NCBI RefSeq assembly: GCF_044502415.1
Contig: NZ_CP172402.1
Source of the DNA: Haloimpatiens lingqiaonensis
GTDB lineage: Bacteria; Bacillota; Clostridia; Clostridiales; Clostridiaceae
Direction: 5' to 3' (one strand)
DNA: 64,000 bases
The notes beneath the pieces are model-generated. The model did not search any database and was not told the origin of the DNA. It was given only the letters and a program-made list of their open reading frames with translations. The position numbers were made by a program, and so were the translations under genes. Position 1 is the first letter of the stretch, and every line of letters starts with the position of its first letter. Positions 7,721 to 16,157 of this stretch are shown one piece after another.

Positions 7721-7950
7721 TGTAAGCTACTAAAACATATAAAGCTCACAATTATTAAATATTACGTAAAATATAAAAGAAAAATTTAAGAAGTAATGTC
7801 GTAAATTTTTAGAGTTAAGCGACATACCATGAGGAGGTCGGGCGTACATACCCAGATTTATTAGGGTAAGACGTTGGAGTTAAATCAATGCATATTTGTT
7901 AGAAAAATGGGGATTAAAGATTATTTATGTAATGCAGGGGGGTAAATAAA

Positions 7951-8529
7951 GTGGCAAGAGTTTATGGAATTAAAAAACGATTAGAGCAAAATAATATTGA
8001 CAAAAAACTTATAAAGGAAATTATAGGAAACGGGGATTTAGTAGAAGTCATTACACGGATGGAAACTTTACTTGATTCTATTATAATGTATGAAAGTTTG
8101 GATTCTTGTGCCTGTCTGGGCGGCAAAGAATATCTGAAAAAATGTGAAAAAATCGGTAAAGAATTGACCGGCAAATCTATAAATGAGAAAATACTCTATC
8201 TCAATAGTAAGATTTTTCTTTCCGAAAGTATCGCCTTAAATAATGACGGTACATTAACTGCGGTACTGGTTTATAAAAACAATGATAAGTATTCGTGCGT
8301 TTGCTCAGCCACCGTTTGTAAAGGTGTGAAAGTTTCAGATCTTGCTCTATCAAAAAGCAATTCTGTTGACCGTGACATGCCTTTATCATACTGTTTATGT
8401 TGTGCGGGGTCATTTCGCCGCCATTTACAATTAATGTTAGATGTTAAACTGAAAACAAAGGAAATTATTTCGTCTCCGATTAACAGCCGAGGTGAAAAAC
8501 CATGTGAATTTGTTTTTGAATTTAATTGA
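7951..8529 (+). CDS. DUF6144-like cysteine-rich protein
   Basis: 192 residues with clustered cysteines: 'S-C-A-C-L-G-G-K', 'C-V-C-S-A-T-V-C-K-G' and 'Y-C-L-C-C-A-G-S-F-R-R-H-L-Q'. The pattern resembles DUF6144 proteins found in gut clostridia; the Cys/His set suggests a metal or cofactor site, but no function is known. The start is GTG 7951 behind AGGGGGG (7936-7942). The gene and its flanks (7815-8765) are visibly richer in G+C than the surroundings and use codons such as CTG, GGC and ACC more often, a sign of transfer. Confidence 0.65.
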   Translation: MARVYGIKKRLEQNNIDKKLIKEIIGNGDLVEVITRMETLLDSIIMYESLDSCACLGGKEYLKKCEKIGKELTGKSINEKILYLNSKIFLSESIALNNDGTLTAVLVYKNNDKYSCVCSATVCKGVKVSDLALSKSNSVDRDMPLSYCLCCAGSFRRHLQLMLDVKLKTKEIISSPINSRGEKPCEFVFEFN

Positions 8530-8648
8530 TACAGTTTCCACCAATAAGCATAGTTAGAAGTTATTTTACTTTGCATTCCTTATATTTTCTGTGTGATAAA
8601 AGGGCTCGATATCTGTGTTGAGCTTCAAGCAAGGGGTCATGATCCGTC

Positions 8649-8767
8649 GCCTAACACCATATGCCCGTTTGTGCTGGTAGGCTCAATTCTTTGAGGTAAA
8701 CCAGCACGCATATCTTCAATACGGCTGCCGCTTATTTCAGACACGTCGGGCATAAAAAACGTTATTT
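8649..8767 (+). other. structured GC-rich element after DUF6144; loosely attC-like
   Basis: ATGCCCG (8661-8667) pairs with CGGGCAT (8747-8753). Inside, GTGCTGGT (8671-8678) pairs with ACCAGCAC (8700-8707) and encloses CTCAA/TTGAG. Outside, GCCTAAC (8649-8655) fits the RYYYAAC box of integron attC sites, but the matching right box (GTTATTT, 8761-8767) fits GTTRRRY only in its first four bases. Structure is directly visible; the attC reading is speculative. The rest of 8530-9062 has no intact gene. Confidence 0.3.
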
Positions 8768-8916
8768 GAAATTTTAAGTCAATGAAAGTTTAAGTTTACG
8801 CATCTAAAGGTTTTGGAGTTTTTATATACAAATATAAGTTACAAGTGAAGAATATTATGCACCTTATTTCTCCAAATTGTTACTTCACAACTTTCTTATA
8901 TTATGTATTACCTTAA

Positions 8917-9024
8917 CAATTTAAATCTTTATCTGGGCATTTAGCAGAAACCGTTGAGAAAGATAAAATTAAAATGATTTCTATTTTATTTGAGAAGGTA
9001 CCAGGAATAAAATTACATAAATAG
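8917..9024 (+). pseudogene. 35-codon coding remnant, family not recognised
   Basis: The frame after the in-frame stop at 8914-8916 reads 'F-K-S-L-S-G-H-L-A-E-T-V-E-K-D-K' and ends 'F-E-K-V-P-G-I-K-L-H-K' stop. There is no start codon with RBS. It resembles the C-terminal end of a soluble helical protein whose remainder has been lost. Confidence 0.25.
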
Positions 9025-9062
9025 TAAATGAAGGAGAATTTTAATAATATGGGGGATTAAAA

Positions 9063-10022
9063 ATGAAGGTTTTAGTTATGGGTGGAACTCAGTTTGTAAG
9101 TAGTTCAGTGGCAAAGTATTTAATTAGAAAGGGATATACGGTAGATATATTTACAAGAGGTGTTAAGCCTATTGAATATGATGGGGCTAGGAGACATTTA
9201 CAAGGGGATAGAAGGTCCATTGAAGATTTAAAAGCAAATATTTTAATGGAAAAATATGATTATGTTTTTGATATATCTGCATATACAAAAGAAGATGTGG
9301 AAAATTTAACTAAGGTTTTAAATAGGGAAAACTTAAAAAGATATATATTCTGCAGTTCAGGATCTGTGTATATACCTTCACATGAAGTAGTTACAGAAGA
9401 ATTTACTCGAGGTGAAAATGCAAACTGGGGAAAGTATGGATTGAATAAGAATAAGGCTGAAGACTATTTATTTAATCTATATGAAGCTGAAGGTTTTCCT
9501 GTAACTATATTCAGACCTACTTATATATATGGAGATGGAAATAATTTATACAGGGAGATTTATTTATTTGATAGGATAAGTAGGGGATTAGATATTCCAA
9601 TACCTGATGGTAATAAGAAAACTCAATTTATACATATTGATGATTTAGTTAAGATATTTGAAAGTGCCGTACATGTAGACGAGGCTATAGGACAAGCATA
9701 TAATGTAACACATCCTGAATTTGTAACATGGCAGCAATTAGTTGAAACTGCAATGAAAGTGGTGGGCAAAACAGTAAATATAATAAAAGTGGACGATAAA
9801 AAATTAGACATATTAGATATAAATGTAAGAGAATTTTTCCCTTTCAGAAATGTAACTTATTTATTAGATACAAAAAAATTACAAAATCATGGGCTATACG
9901 TACCAAAAGTTAATCTATTTGAAGGCATGAAAAAAACATATAAGTGGTATTGTGATTCTAAACCGCAAGTAAAAGATGATAGAATGAATAAAATGAATTT
10001 AGTATTGGAATGCACAATATAA
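9063..10022 (+). CDS. NAD-dependent epimerase/dehydratase (extended SDR)
   Basis: 319 residues. The Rossmann start is 'V-L-V-M-G-G-T-Q-F-V-S-S-S', where the third Gly of the usual GGTxFxG pattern is replaced by Ser. The catalytic Tyr-x3-Lys is 'Y-G-L-N-K' and the substrate region carries 'F-R-P-T-Y-I-Y-G' and 'F-I-H-I-D-D-L'. Such proteins act on nucleotide sugars or bind RNA (CSP41-like members share the GGTxF start). The substrate cannot be fixed. The short RBS GGGGGATT lies just before ATG 9063. It stands alone, with no sugar-pathway neighbours. Confidence 0.88.
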   Translation: MKVLVMGGTQFVSSSVAKYLIRKGYTVDIFTRGVKPIEYDGARRHLQGDRRSIEDLKANILMEKYDYVFDISAYTKEDVENLTKVLNRENLKRYIFCSSGSVYIPSHEVVTEEFTRGENANWGKYGLNKNKAEDYLFNLYEAEGFPVTIFRPTYIYGDGNNLYREIYLFDRISRGLDIPIPDGNKKTQFIHIDDLVKIFESAVHVDEAIGQAYNVTHPEFVTWQQLVETAMKVVGKTVNIIKVDDKKLDILDINVREFFPFRNVTYLLDTKKLQNHGLYVPKVNLFEGMKKTYKWYCDSKPQVKDDRMNKMNLVLECTI

Positions 10023-10062
10023 AACAATATATCGACACAATTTTTAAAATGGGGTGATTTCA

Positions 10063-10341
10063 ATGGCAACTTGGATTGCGCATCTAAGAGTAGCAGAAAA
10101 TATTTTGAAAAAAGGATATAATTTCGAACAAAAGGCTTTCATAGTGGGGAATATTGGACCTGATTACTTAGATTATTTTCCAAAGGGAGCTTTTGAAAAA
10201 CAAGTAAAATATATAACTGAGTTTTATTTAGGTGAGAATGAGGAAAGTAAAGATAATTTTATTTATTTAACAGAAGATGAAATGGATGAATTTGTTGATA
10301 AGACAACAAGAATAATAGATAATTTGCTAAGGAATGTTTAA
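10063..10341 (+). pseudogene. zinc-dependent phospholipase C-like gene with internal in-frame deletion
   Basis: 92 residues from ATG 10063 (RBS GGGGTGA). The start 'T-W-I-A-H-L-R-V-A-E' and 'F-I-V-G-N-I-G-P-D' match the N terminus of clostridial zinc-dependent phospholipase C-like proteins. 'Y-L-D-Y-F-P-K-G-A-F' through 'T-E-D-E-M-D-E-F-V' matches their last third. The middle of the usual protein of about 200 residues, with its metal-binding His/Asp residues, is absent, so the product should be inactive. The frame is kept, which suggests deletion between short repeats (possibly both reading 'P-D'). Confidence 0.6.
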
Positions 10342-10397
10342 AGAAACTTAAATATGTTAAAATAAATATGTAGTATATAAAATGGAGGGAGTGATTA

Positions 10398-10838
10398 GTG
10401 GTGAATGAACAATTATATGATGTAAAAAGTAATAAATTATTATCAGCCTGTCCATTAAGTAGATATGATGAAAATGTAATATCTTTAACGTTATTTGGTA
10501 GCTATAATACTAAGTTTTGGATTGAAGGTAAGAGTGATATTGATATATTGGTATTAGTTAAACAGTTGGATTTTGATATAGAATATAAAATAGAAAAATA
10601 TTACAATAACCTAATTTCAAATTATTTTAACTACGATAATATTCACTTTACTTTTATATCTTTAAGAGATTTTGATACAGTATTTGCGGATATTTATATA
10701 GATTTTAAGGATAAAATAATTTTTGATATGGATTTACATTATGATTTTTTATTGTATATCAGTAAATTTAATAGAGTTAATGAAAATCTTATAGATTTAG
10801 TTAGAAAGGATTGGGAATCAAAGTATGGTTTATTATAG
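10398..10838 (+). CDS. mntA: MntA-like minimal nucleotidyltransferase (antitoxin)
   Basis: 146 residues. The nucleotidyltransferase motif is 'L-F-G34-S35-Y' with D47-I-D49, giving G-S-x11-D-x-D, one residue longer than the canonical G-S-x10-D-x-D. In type VII toxin-antitoxin systems MntA transfers AMP to a tyrosine of the HepT toxin and silences it. The partner gene begins 14 bases before this gene ends, the classical arrangement. GTG 10398 follows RBS TGGAGGG; GTG 10401 is an equally possible start. Confidence 0.82.
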   Translation: MVNEQLYDVKSNKLLSACPLSRYDENVISLTLFGSYNTKFWIEGKSDIDILVLVKQLDFDIEYKIEKYYNNLISNYFNYDNIHFTFISLRDFDTVFADIYIDFKDKIIFDMDLHYDFLLYISKFNRVNENLIDLVRKDWESKYGLL

Positions 10839-11289
10839 GTATAAAAAAGAAAGATTAAATGATAAGTTTAACAGTGCATACGATTTTCTAATGAAAATTA
10901 GAAAAGCAGTAAAACTTTATTGTGAAATGCCTAATGATATAGTAGCCAGAGGAATGACTGGATATTTTTCTGATTTTACAGAATATATAATAGATATATG
11001 TGAAACTTATTTAGTAATTAATGATAGATACAATCCAAGATTAAGTGGAGTGGAACTTATTAAAACTGCTTCAAACTTTGGATTAATGGATGAATTTCTT
11101 TGTGATTTTATGGTTAAATGTATAGTTTTAAGAAATAGATTTACTCATGATTATTATAAAAGAGATATTGCAGAAAAAGATATAGTAAAGTTTTGCCATT
11201 CAAATATGTTATATTTAGATATATTTTTAGAGGCATCTAATGAATTTATAAAATTGAAATATAAATTTAATAAAAGTATGCAAGAATAG
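10825..11289 (+). CDS. hepT: HepT-like HEPN-domain ribonuclease toxin
   Basis: 154 residues, all-helical. The HEPN active motif R-x4-6-H-x-Y is present as R103-N-R-F-T-H108-D-Y110; R and H form the RNase site, and the Tyr is the residue modified by MntA in characterised pairs. The gene overlaps mntA by 14 bases, so the two are co-translated. At 154 residues it is slightly longer than many HepT proteins. It could act in plasmid-like maintenance or phage defence. Inference rests on motif and pairing, not on a known close homologue. Confidence 0.8.
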   Translation: MVYYRYKKERLNDKFNSAYDFLMKIRKAVKLYCEMPNDIVARGMTGYFSDFTEYIIDICETYLVINDRYNPRLSGVELIKTASNFGLMDEFLCDFMVKCIVLRNRFTHDYYKRDIAEKDIVKFCHSNMLYLDIFLEASNEFIKLKYKFNKSMQE

Positions 11290-11310
11290 ATTTACGGAAG
11301 GAAGTATAAA

Positions 11311-11772
11311 ATGGAAATTGCTGAACTTACCAATATGTGTATGATAGAGGATAGTAAAAATGGAAAGGTGCTAGTTCAAAATCGTAAGAAAGGAAATTGG
11401 ACAGGCATTGCCTTTCCGGGAGGCCACGTTGAAAAAGGTGAGTCCATAGTTGAGTTTGTAATAAGAGAGGTAAAGGAAGAAACTAATTTAGATATTGATA
11501 ATATTAAACTATGTGGAATAAAAGATTGGTACGAAAAGGATAAAAATAAAAGATATATAGTTTTATTATTTAAGACACAAACTTTTTCTGGTGAGCTTTT
11601 AGAAAATGGAGAAGAGGGAGATGTACACTGGGTAGATAAAAAATCTGTTTATAGTCTAGATTTGGCACATGGATTCGATAAAATGTTAGATGTTATGTTA
11701 AGCCAAACATTAAATGAATATTTTATAAGTGAAACTTTTGAACAGAATGGTTGGAAACATGAGTTAAGATAG
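11311..11772 (+). CDS. Nudix hydrolase (MutT/8-oxo-dGTPase-like)
   Basis: 153 residues. The Nudix box is complete: G38-x5-E44-x7-R52-E53-x2-E56-E57, within 'F-P-G-G-H-V-E-K-G-E'. These enzymes cleave nucleoside diphosphates linked to another group, often oxidised nucleotides. The RBS GGAAGG is 6-12 bases upstream of ATG 11311 and the gene is 21 bases after hepT, so it may be the third gene of that operon. Its natural terminator now lies beyond an IS66 insertion (14410-14437). Confidence 0.9.
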   Translation: MEIAELTNMCMIEDSKNGKVLVQNRKKGNWTGIAFPGGHVEKGESIVEFVIREVKEETNLDIDNIKLCGIKDWYEKDKNKRYIVLLFKTQTFSGELLENGEEGDVHWVDKKSVYSLDLAHGFDKMLDVMLSQTLNEYFISETFEQNGWKHELR

Positions 11773-11912
11773 GAAACGATAGTGATAAATATGCTGTAAA
11801 AATACAGGCATAGATTCTACCCTTAAAAGTAAGCGTCAAAAATTAAGTATCTAGAAAACATACCCTCTCATTGATAAACTTAAGTAAAAGATTATCAATG
11901 GGAGGTTTACTT

Positions 11913-12245
11913 ATGTATAAAAAATTAGATAATGATGCTTGGGAGGAATATTTAAATAAATTTAACTCTGTTAAAGATACAATAACAGTGAAAGATTTCT
12001 GTGCTGAGAATAACCTTAATAAGAGTCAATTTTATTACCATAAAAAAAGAGTAGAAAAGGCAATTGAAAGTAAAGAACCTGTTTTTCAGGCTATTTCTTT
12101 GAATAGTAAAGTTGATAATACTAAAGAAAATAAATCTACATTAAAAGAAGTAAAAATTAATGTAGGCAATGCTAATATCCTTATTCCTGTTAGCGAAGCT
12201 ACTTTAATAACAGCAATAATTAAGGAGTTAATTCTAAAATGTTAA
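11913..12245 (+). CDS. tnpA: IS66 accessory protein TnpA
   Basis: 110 residues. It is a small helix-turn-helix protein ('T-V-K-D-F-C-A-E-N-N-L-N-K-S-Q-F-Y-Y-H') of the IS66 OrfA type, required with TnpB for full transposition in characterised IS66 elements. ATG 11913 follows GGGAGG (11900-11904) at normal distance; the longer frame beginning with TTG at 11871 lacks an RBS. The stop overlaps the start of tnpB (AAATGTTAA). Confidence 0.9.
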   Translation: MYKKLDNDAWEEYLNKFNSVKDTITVKDFCAENNLNKSQFYYHKKRVEKAIESKEPVFQAISLNSKVDNTKENKSTLKEVKINVGNANILIPVSEATLITAIIKELILKC

Positions 12246-12589
12246 ATATAGATAAGGTAGAAAAAGTCTATCTTGCCTGCGGTTATACGGATTTAAGAAA
12301 AAGTATTGATGGTTTAGTTATGATAGTGCAAAACCAATTTAAGTTAGATCCTTTTGATAAAGCACTATTTGTTTTTTGCAACAAGAAAATGGATAAATTA
12401 AAAATTCTTCACTTTGACGAAGGTTTTTGGCTATATTATCACCGTTTAGAAGCTAATCGCTTCAAATGGCCAGCGACAGCTGCCGATGCATTAAAGATTA
12501 ATATTGATGAATTACGTTGGCTTTTAAAAGGCTATGAAGTAAGAACAAAATCTAAATTTAAACCTGTAAAAGCAAGTAACTATTATTAA
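12239..12589 (+). CDS. tnpB: IS66 accessory protein TnpB
   Basis: 116 residues, the IS66 Orf2 family. Visible are 'V-Y-L-A-C-G-Y-T-D-L-R-K-S-I-D-G-L', 'A-L-F-V-F-C-N-K-K' and 'L-H-F-D-E-G-F-W-L-Y-Y', all diagnostic. This IS66 TnpB is unrelated to the RNA-guided TnpB of IS200/IS607. It overlaps tnpA by 7 bases. Confidence 0.95.
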   Translation: MLNIDKVEKVYLACGYTDLRKSIDGLVMIVQNQFKLDPFDKALFVFCNKKMDKLKILHFDEGFWLYYHRLEANRFKWPATAADALKINIDELRWLLKGYEVRTKSKFKPVKASNYY

Positions 12590-12605
12590 AAAAATATCAA
12601 CTTTG

Positions 12606-12639
12606 AACCCTTGAAGTATAGTAATTTCAAGGGTTTTGT
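12606..12639 (+). terminator. hairpin between IS66 tnpB and tnpC
   Basis: AACCCTTGAA (12606-12615) pairs with TTCAAGGGTT (12626-12635), then TTG. It could lower read-through into tnpC. A TATAAT-like box follows at 12641-12647. The same hairpin is in copy B (about 31790-31823). Confidence 0.6.
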
Positions 12640-12678
12640 GGTATAATAGAAATATCAAATAAAGCTAAAGGGGTAACT

Positions 12679-14313
12679 ATGAGTCACGAATTTTTAACTA
12701 ATGAGCTTGATGAAAATACAAAAGCATTAATTGAAAAAATGGAAAATGAAATTAATGAAAAAGATAAAGAATTAAGCTCAAAAGATGAAGAAATAAGAAA
12801 ACTTAAAAATGAATTAGAATTCTTAAAAGGTGTTATATCTAATAGAAATAGAAAGATATTTGGAGCATCCAGTGAACAAGTAGATGTTAATCAATTATCT
12901 TTTTTTAACGAGGCTGAAAAACATAGTGATTCAAAGGTAGAAGAACCTACTTTAGAGGAAATTACATATAAAAGAGCTAAGAAAAGCAATTATACTGGAA
13001 AGAAAGACAATTTAGCTAATTTAGAAAGAGTTGTTGTTGAACATAAATTAGAAGGTGAGGATCTTAACTGCAGAGAATGTGGTGAAAAGCTTACTCCTAT
13101 CGGAGTTAAATCTAGAAAAGAGATTGTTAAATACATTCCTGCTAAATTAATAATTGAGGAGCATGTTATTTATAGCTACGCTTGTAAAACATGCGAAAGA
13201 GCCACTGGTGAAAGTAAAATAGTTTCACCAGAAGCCCCTAAAACAATTTTTTATAATAGCATGGCCTCAAATGAGTTAATTGCACATACTCTAATACTTA
13301 AATATCAACATGCAATGCCACTATATAGGCAAGAAACTTACTTTGATATGATGGGAGCTACTCTTTCAAGGCAAACTCTATGCAATTGGACTATGTCTGC
13401 AGCAGATGCTTTAGAGCCAATATATAACCATATGAAAAAAGAATTGCTTAGCCGTAATTACATTCATGCTGATGAAACTACTCTTAAAGTAATTAATGAT
13501 AATGGCAAAGATTCTAAATCTAAAAAGTATATGTGGTTATATATGAGTGACACCAATTTAAAGCCAGTAATTTTGTATGATTATCAAAGTACTAGATCAA
13601 GCTCTTGCCCTAAAAATTTCTTAGGAGATTTTAAAGGTTTTCTCCAAACGGATGGATATACTGGATACAATTCCGTCAGCGGAGCTACAAGGGTATATTG
13701 CTTAGCTCATATAAGAAGATACTTTCATAATATAATAGTAGATTTAGATGAAGAAGCTCTAAAAAATTCTAGAGGATTAATAGGGTTTAATTATTGTGAG
13801 CAAATTTATAAGCTTGAAAAAGAACTTAGAGAATCTTATTCAAGTGATGAAAATTATTATGATATTAGATTTAAAATAAGAACTGAGAAACTAGCTCCAA
13901 TTATAGATAACTTTATTGATTATGTTGAAAGAGAAATAAAAGATGCTCTTCCAAGAAGTCCGTTAGGTAAGGCACTTGAGTATGCTAAAAAGCATTTACC
14001 AGGATTAAAAAATGTATTATTAGATGGTTCTCTAGAAGTTGATAATAATGCTGCGGAAAGAGCAATTAAGCCTTTCGTTATAGGAAGAAAAAATTTCTTA
14101 TTTGCTAACACTGCTAAGGGTGCAACTGCAAGTAGCAATATTTATAGTATTGTTGAAACTGCCAAGGCTAATAATTTAGTTGTAGAAAGGTACTTAGTCT
14201 ATCTATTTGATAATCTATCAAAGATAGATATATACGATAGCGAAAGCTTAGAGAATCTTATGCCTTGGAATGATAAGATTCCTGAAAATATGAAAATTAA
14301 AGATAAAAAATAA
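12679..14313 (+). CDS. tnpC: IS66 transposase TnpC
   Basis: 544 residues in the usual order: a coiled-coil N terminus (about residues 15-60), the IS66 linker 'R-K-I-F-G-A-S-S-E', a zinc finger ('C-R-E-C ... C-K-T-C', about 140-175) and a DDE core with 'H-A-D-E-T', 'T-D-G-Y-T-G-Y' and the late 'N-N-A-A-E-R-A-I-K-P-F' Glu region. It catalyses cut and strand transfer of the element. RBS AAAGGGG precedes ATG 12679. The product is identical to that of copy B. Confidence 0.97.
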   Translation: MSHEFLTNELDENTKALIEKMENEINEKDKELSSKDEEIRKLKNELEFLKGVISNRNRKIFGASSEQVDVNQLSFFNEAEKHSDSKVEEPTLEEITYKRAKKSNYTGKKDNLANLERVVVEHKLEGEDLNCRECGEKLTPIGVKSRKEIVKYIPAKLIIEEHVIYSYACKTCERATGESKIVSPEAPKTIFYNSMASNELIAHTLILKYQHAMPLYRQETYFDMMGATLSRQTLCNWTMSAADALEPIYNHMKKELLSRNYIHADETTLKVINDNGKDSKSKKYMWLYMSDTNLKPVILYDYQSTRSSSCPKNFLGDFKGFLQTDGYTGYNSVSGATRVYCLAHIRRYFHNIIVDLDEEALKNSRGLIGFNYCEQIYKLEKELRESYSSDENYYDIRFKIRTEKLAPIIDNFIDYVEREIKDALPRSPLGKALEYAKKHLPGLKNVLLDGSLEVDNNAAERAIKPFVIGRKNFLFANTAKGATASSNIYSIVETAKANNLVVERYLVYLFDNLSKIDIYDSESLENLMPWNDKIPENMKIKDKK

Positions 14314-14317
14314 ATTA

Positions 14318-14356
14318 ATCCTAGTAAAGCATATTCTTGCCTTACTAGGATATTTT
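14318..14356 (+). terminator. IS66 end terminator
   Basis: ATCCTAGTAA (14318-14327) pairs with TTACTAGGAT (14342-14351), followed by ATTTT, directly after tnpC. Confidence 0.75.
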
Positions 14357-14409
14357 AATACTATTCTTGGAATTATTAAAGGTGCTAAAACTTTGACGCT
14401 TACCCTTAA

Positions 14410-14437
14410 AAAACCTAGTATTTTATTAGGTTTTTTT
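14410..14437 (+). terminator. displaced terminator of the Nudix/MntA-HepT unit
   Basis: AACCTA ... TAGGTT followed by TTTTT lies just after the right target duplication of IS66 copy A. Before insertion it stood about 50 bases after the Nudix stop codon. Confidence 0.7.
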
Positions 14438-14615
14438 ATTTTCTATATAATTTGAATATATGTTTAGAAAGGTTTCAACGCATTTTATATAGTAACAATA
14501 ACAATATAAAATATATAATAATAATATTAAAAATGATAAAATATACTTTACACTAAACAAATATAATGGTAATATGAATACATAGAAATTAATTACAAAT
14601 ATGGGGGTGTAGAAC

Positions 14616-15278
14616 ATGAGTGAAAAAGTTTCTAATATATTTACTAAAGTTTTAGCTTGTATAATTGATGTAATATTTATAGTGTTTGTATTGTGTTTTT
14701 CAAAATTAAATATAATATCTAAAATAATTACAATATTTGTGGTTAGTATATTTAATATATATTTAATGCCAAGGATAATTAAAAAAATAAATGTAGAGAT
14801 AGAAAAAACGAAATTGGAGGAACTTCAATATTTAGGTCCAAGTCCAAAGTTTGAAATTATTTATAATATAGCATTTTTAATAACCATATATTGTATGACT
14901 ATTTACTATATGTTAGGTTACTACAATAATAAAATTTCATTTTTTTCTCCTTTAGGAATATATATTCTTATATTTGTAGTTATGATTATTATTGATTCAT
15001 TATATGGACCACAGCTACAGGTTAATAAATTTAAAAATAATACCACATTTATTATGGAGAAAAGTGATAGGACAGGCGTAAGCATTTTGGGCAGCAGGGT
15101 TGGTTCGTATAAGGATGGAATTGTATTGGGGGATTATGTATTTTCAAAGGAGCATATATTGTATGCTAAAGAGGTAAAAGAAGATTTTACAATAACACTC
15201 ACAGATAATAGAGAGATAGTGATTAGAGAAAAAATGGCTAAGAAATATTTTAGAAATGTACTAATCATAGATAAATAA
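14616..15278 (+). CDS. membrane protein of unknown function
   Basis: 220 residues. Four hydrophobic segments are visible: about residues 10-28, 33-52, 85-105 and 112-132. The last 90 residues are soluble ('G-V-S-I-L-G-S-R-V-G-S-Y-K-D-G-I-V-L-G' onward) and look like a small beta-rich cytosolic domain, perhaps PH-like. I do not recognise the family. The RBS GGGGGTG is 7 bases before ATG 14616. It lies just beyond the IS66 element and has no obvious partner. Confidence 0.7.
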   Translation: MSEKVSNIFTKVLACIIDVIFIVFVLCFSKLNIISKIITIFVVSIFNIYLMPRIIKKINVEIEKTKLEELQYLGPSPKFEIIYNIAFLITIYCMTIYYMLGYYNNKISFFSPLGIYILIFVVMIIIDSLYGPQLQVNKFKNNTTFIMEKSDRTGVSILGSRVGSYKDGIVLGDYVFSKEHILYAKEVKEDFTITLTDNREIVIREKMAKKYFRNVLIIDK

Positions 15279-15390
15279 AGCATATTATACTTTGAAAAGA
15301 TTTTATAAATACCATGTTATCTTACAATATATATAGTTATAATAAACCTATAAAAGGATAATATAAAATATAAAAAATGATATGAAATAC

Positions 15391-15419
15391 TTGACAATGG
15401 ATTAATAAGGTTATATTAT
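15391..15419 (+). promoter_or_regulatory. sigma-A-type promoter for the YbjQ gene
   Basis: TTGACA (15391-15396), 17-base spacer, TATTAT (15414-15419). The leader to ATG 15558 would be about 130 nt. Confidence 0.6.
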
Positions 15420-15557
15420 AATTATATAAATATTAAGTTAACTTTTGCACATAAATTTTAAGTGCTACATTAGATGAATAAATGTACTTAATTTTATAAC
15501 TGCGAAAGTTAATGTGTTAATTAATACTAATAAATGAATTTTGAGGAGGAATTTAGT

Positions 15558-15878
15558 ATGATACTTACAACCACACCACAAATAGAGGGAAAGAAAATAA
15601 TGGAGTATAGAGGAATAGTATGTGGAGAAGTAATATCTGGTGTAAATTTTGTTAAAGATTTCATGGCAGGAATTAGAGATTTTGTAGGTGGAAGGTCAGA
15701 AACTTATGAAGAGGAATTAATAAGAGCAAGGGATGGTGCCATAGCTGAACTATCAAGAAGGGCACAAGCTATAGGAGCTAATGCTGTAGTAGGAATTGAT
15801 ATAGACTATGAAGTTCTTGGTCAAGGCGGAAGTATGCTTATGGTAACGGCCTCAGGAACTACTGTAGTAACAGATTAA
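15558..15878 (+). CDS. YbjQ/UPF0145 family protein
   Basis: 106 residues, matching the family length. The family signature is 'I-V-C-G-E-V-I-S-G-V-N-F-V-K-D', then 'A-R-D-G-A-I-A-E-L' and 'A-I-G-A-N-A-V-V-G-I-D-I-D-Y-E'. UPF0145 proteins form a small pentameric fold; a heavy-metal role has been proposed but is not established. ATG 15558 is chosen because GAGGAGGA (15543-15550) is its RBS; ATG 15534 lies upstream of that RBS. A strong terminator follows. Confidence 0.9.
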   Translation: MILTTTPQIEGKKIMEYRGIVCGEVISGVNFVKDFMAGIRDFVGGRSETYEEELIRARDGAIAELSRRAQAIGANAVVGIDIDYEVLGQGGSMLMVTASGTTVVTD

Positions 15879-15888
15879 TTGTTTTAAG

Positions 15889-15925
15889 GGCATGGAGATC
15901 ATTGGTGGCTCCATGCCTTAATTTT
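15889..15925 (+). terminator. intrinsic terminator after YbjQ gene
   Basis: GGCATGGAG (15889-15897) pairs with CTCCATGCC (15909-15917), followed by TTAATTTT. Confidence 0.85.
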
Positions 15926-16157
15926 AATATAATAATTTATAGTAAGCAGTTTAATTTATCTTTACCACGTCTATTCCGTTCCCCATCATAGAAAATAAGG
16001 AAAATAAATTCATTAAGTCTCCATCGTAGCAATATATTCATTAGACTTGATTTTATAGTAACTTAGTTATATTATGGAGTTAATGCATTATTTGTAATTG
16101 GAACAATATTTTGATAATTTAAAATAAGCATGTATAACTTAACAAGGGGGGCATAGT

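Larger units (their letters stand above)
11829..14403 (+). mobile_element. IS66-family insertion sequence, copy A (2575 bp)
   Basis: Ends are inverted: GTAAGCGTCAAA at 11829 and its complement finishing at 14403. The 8-bp target duplication CCTTAAAA is exact at 11821-11828 and 14404-14411, as expected for IS66. It carries tnpA, tnpB and tnpC. The element sits between the Nudix gene and that gene's terminator. A copy of the same length with identical proteins lies inverted at 30026-32600. Confidence 0.97.

Noticed and set aside
8649..8767. Firm call of an integron attC site
   Set aside because: The right core box fits only four of seven positions and no integrase is visible, so it is kept as a lead only.
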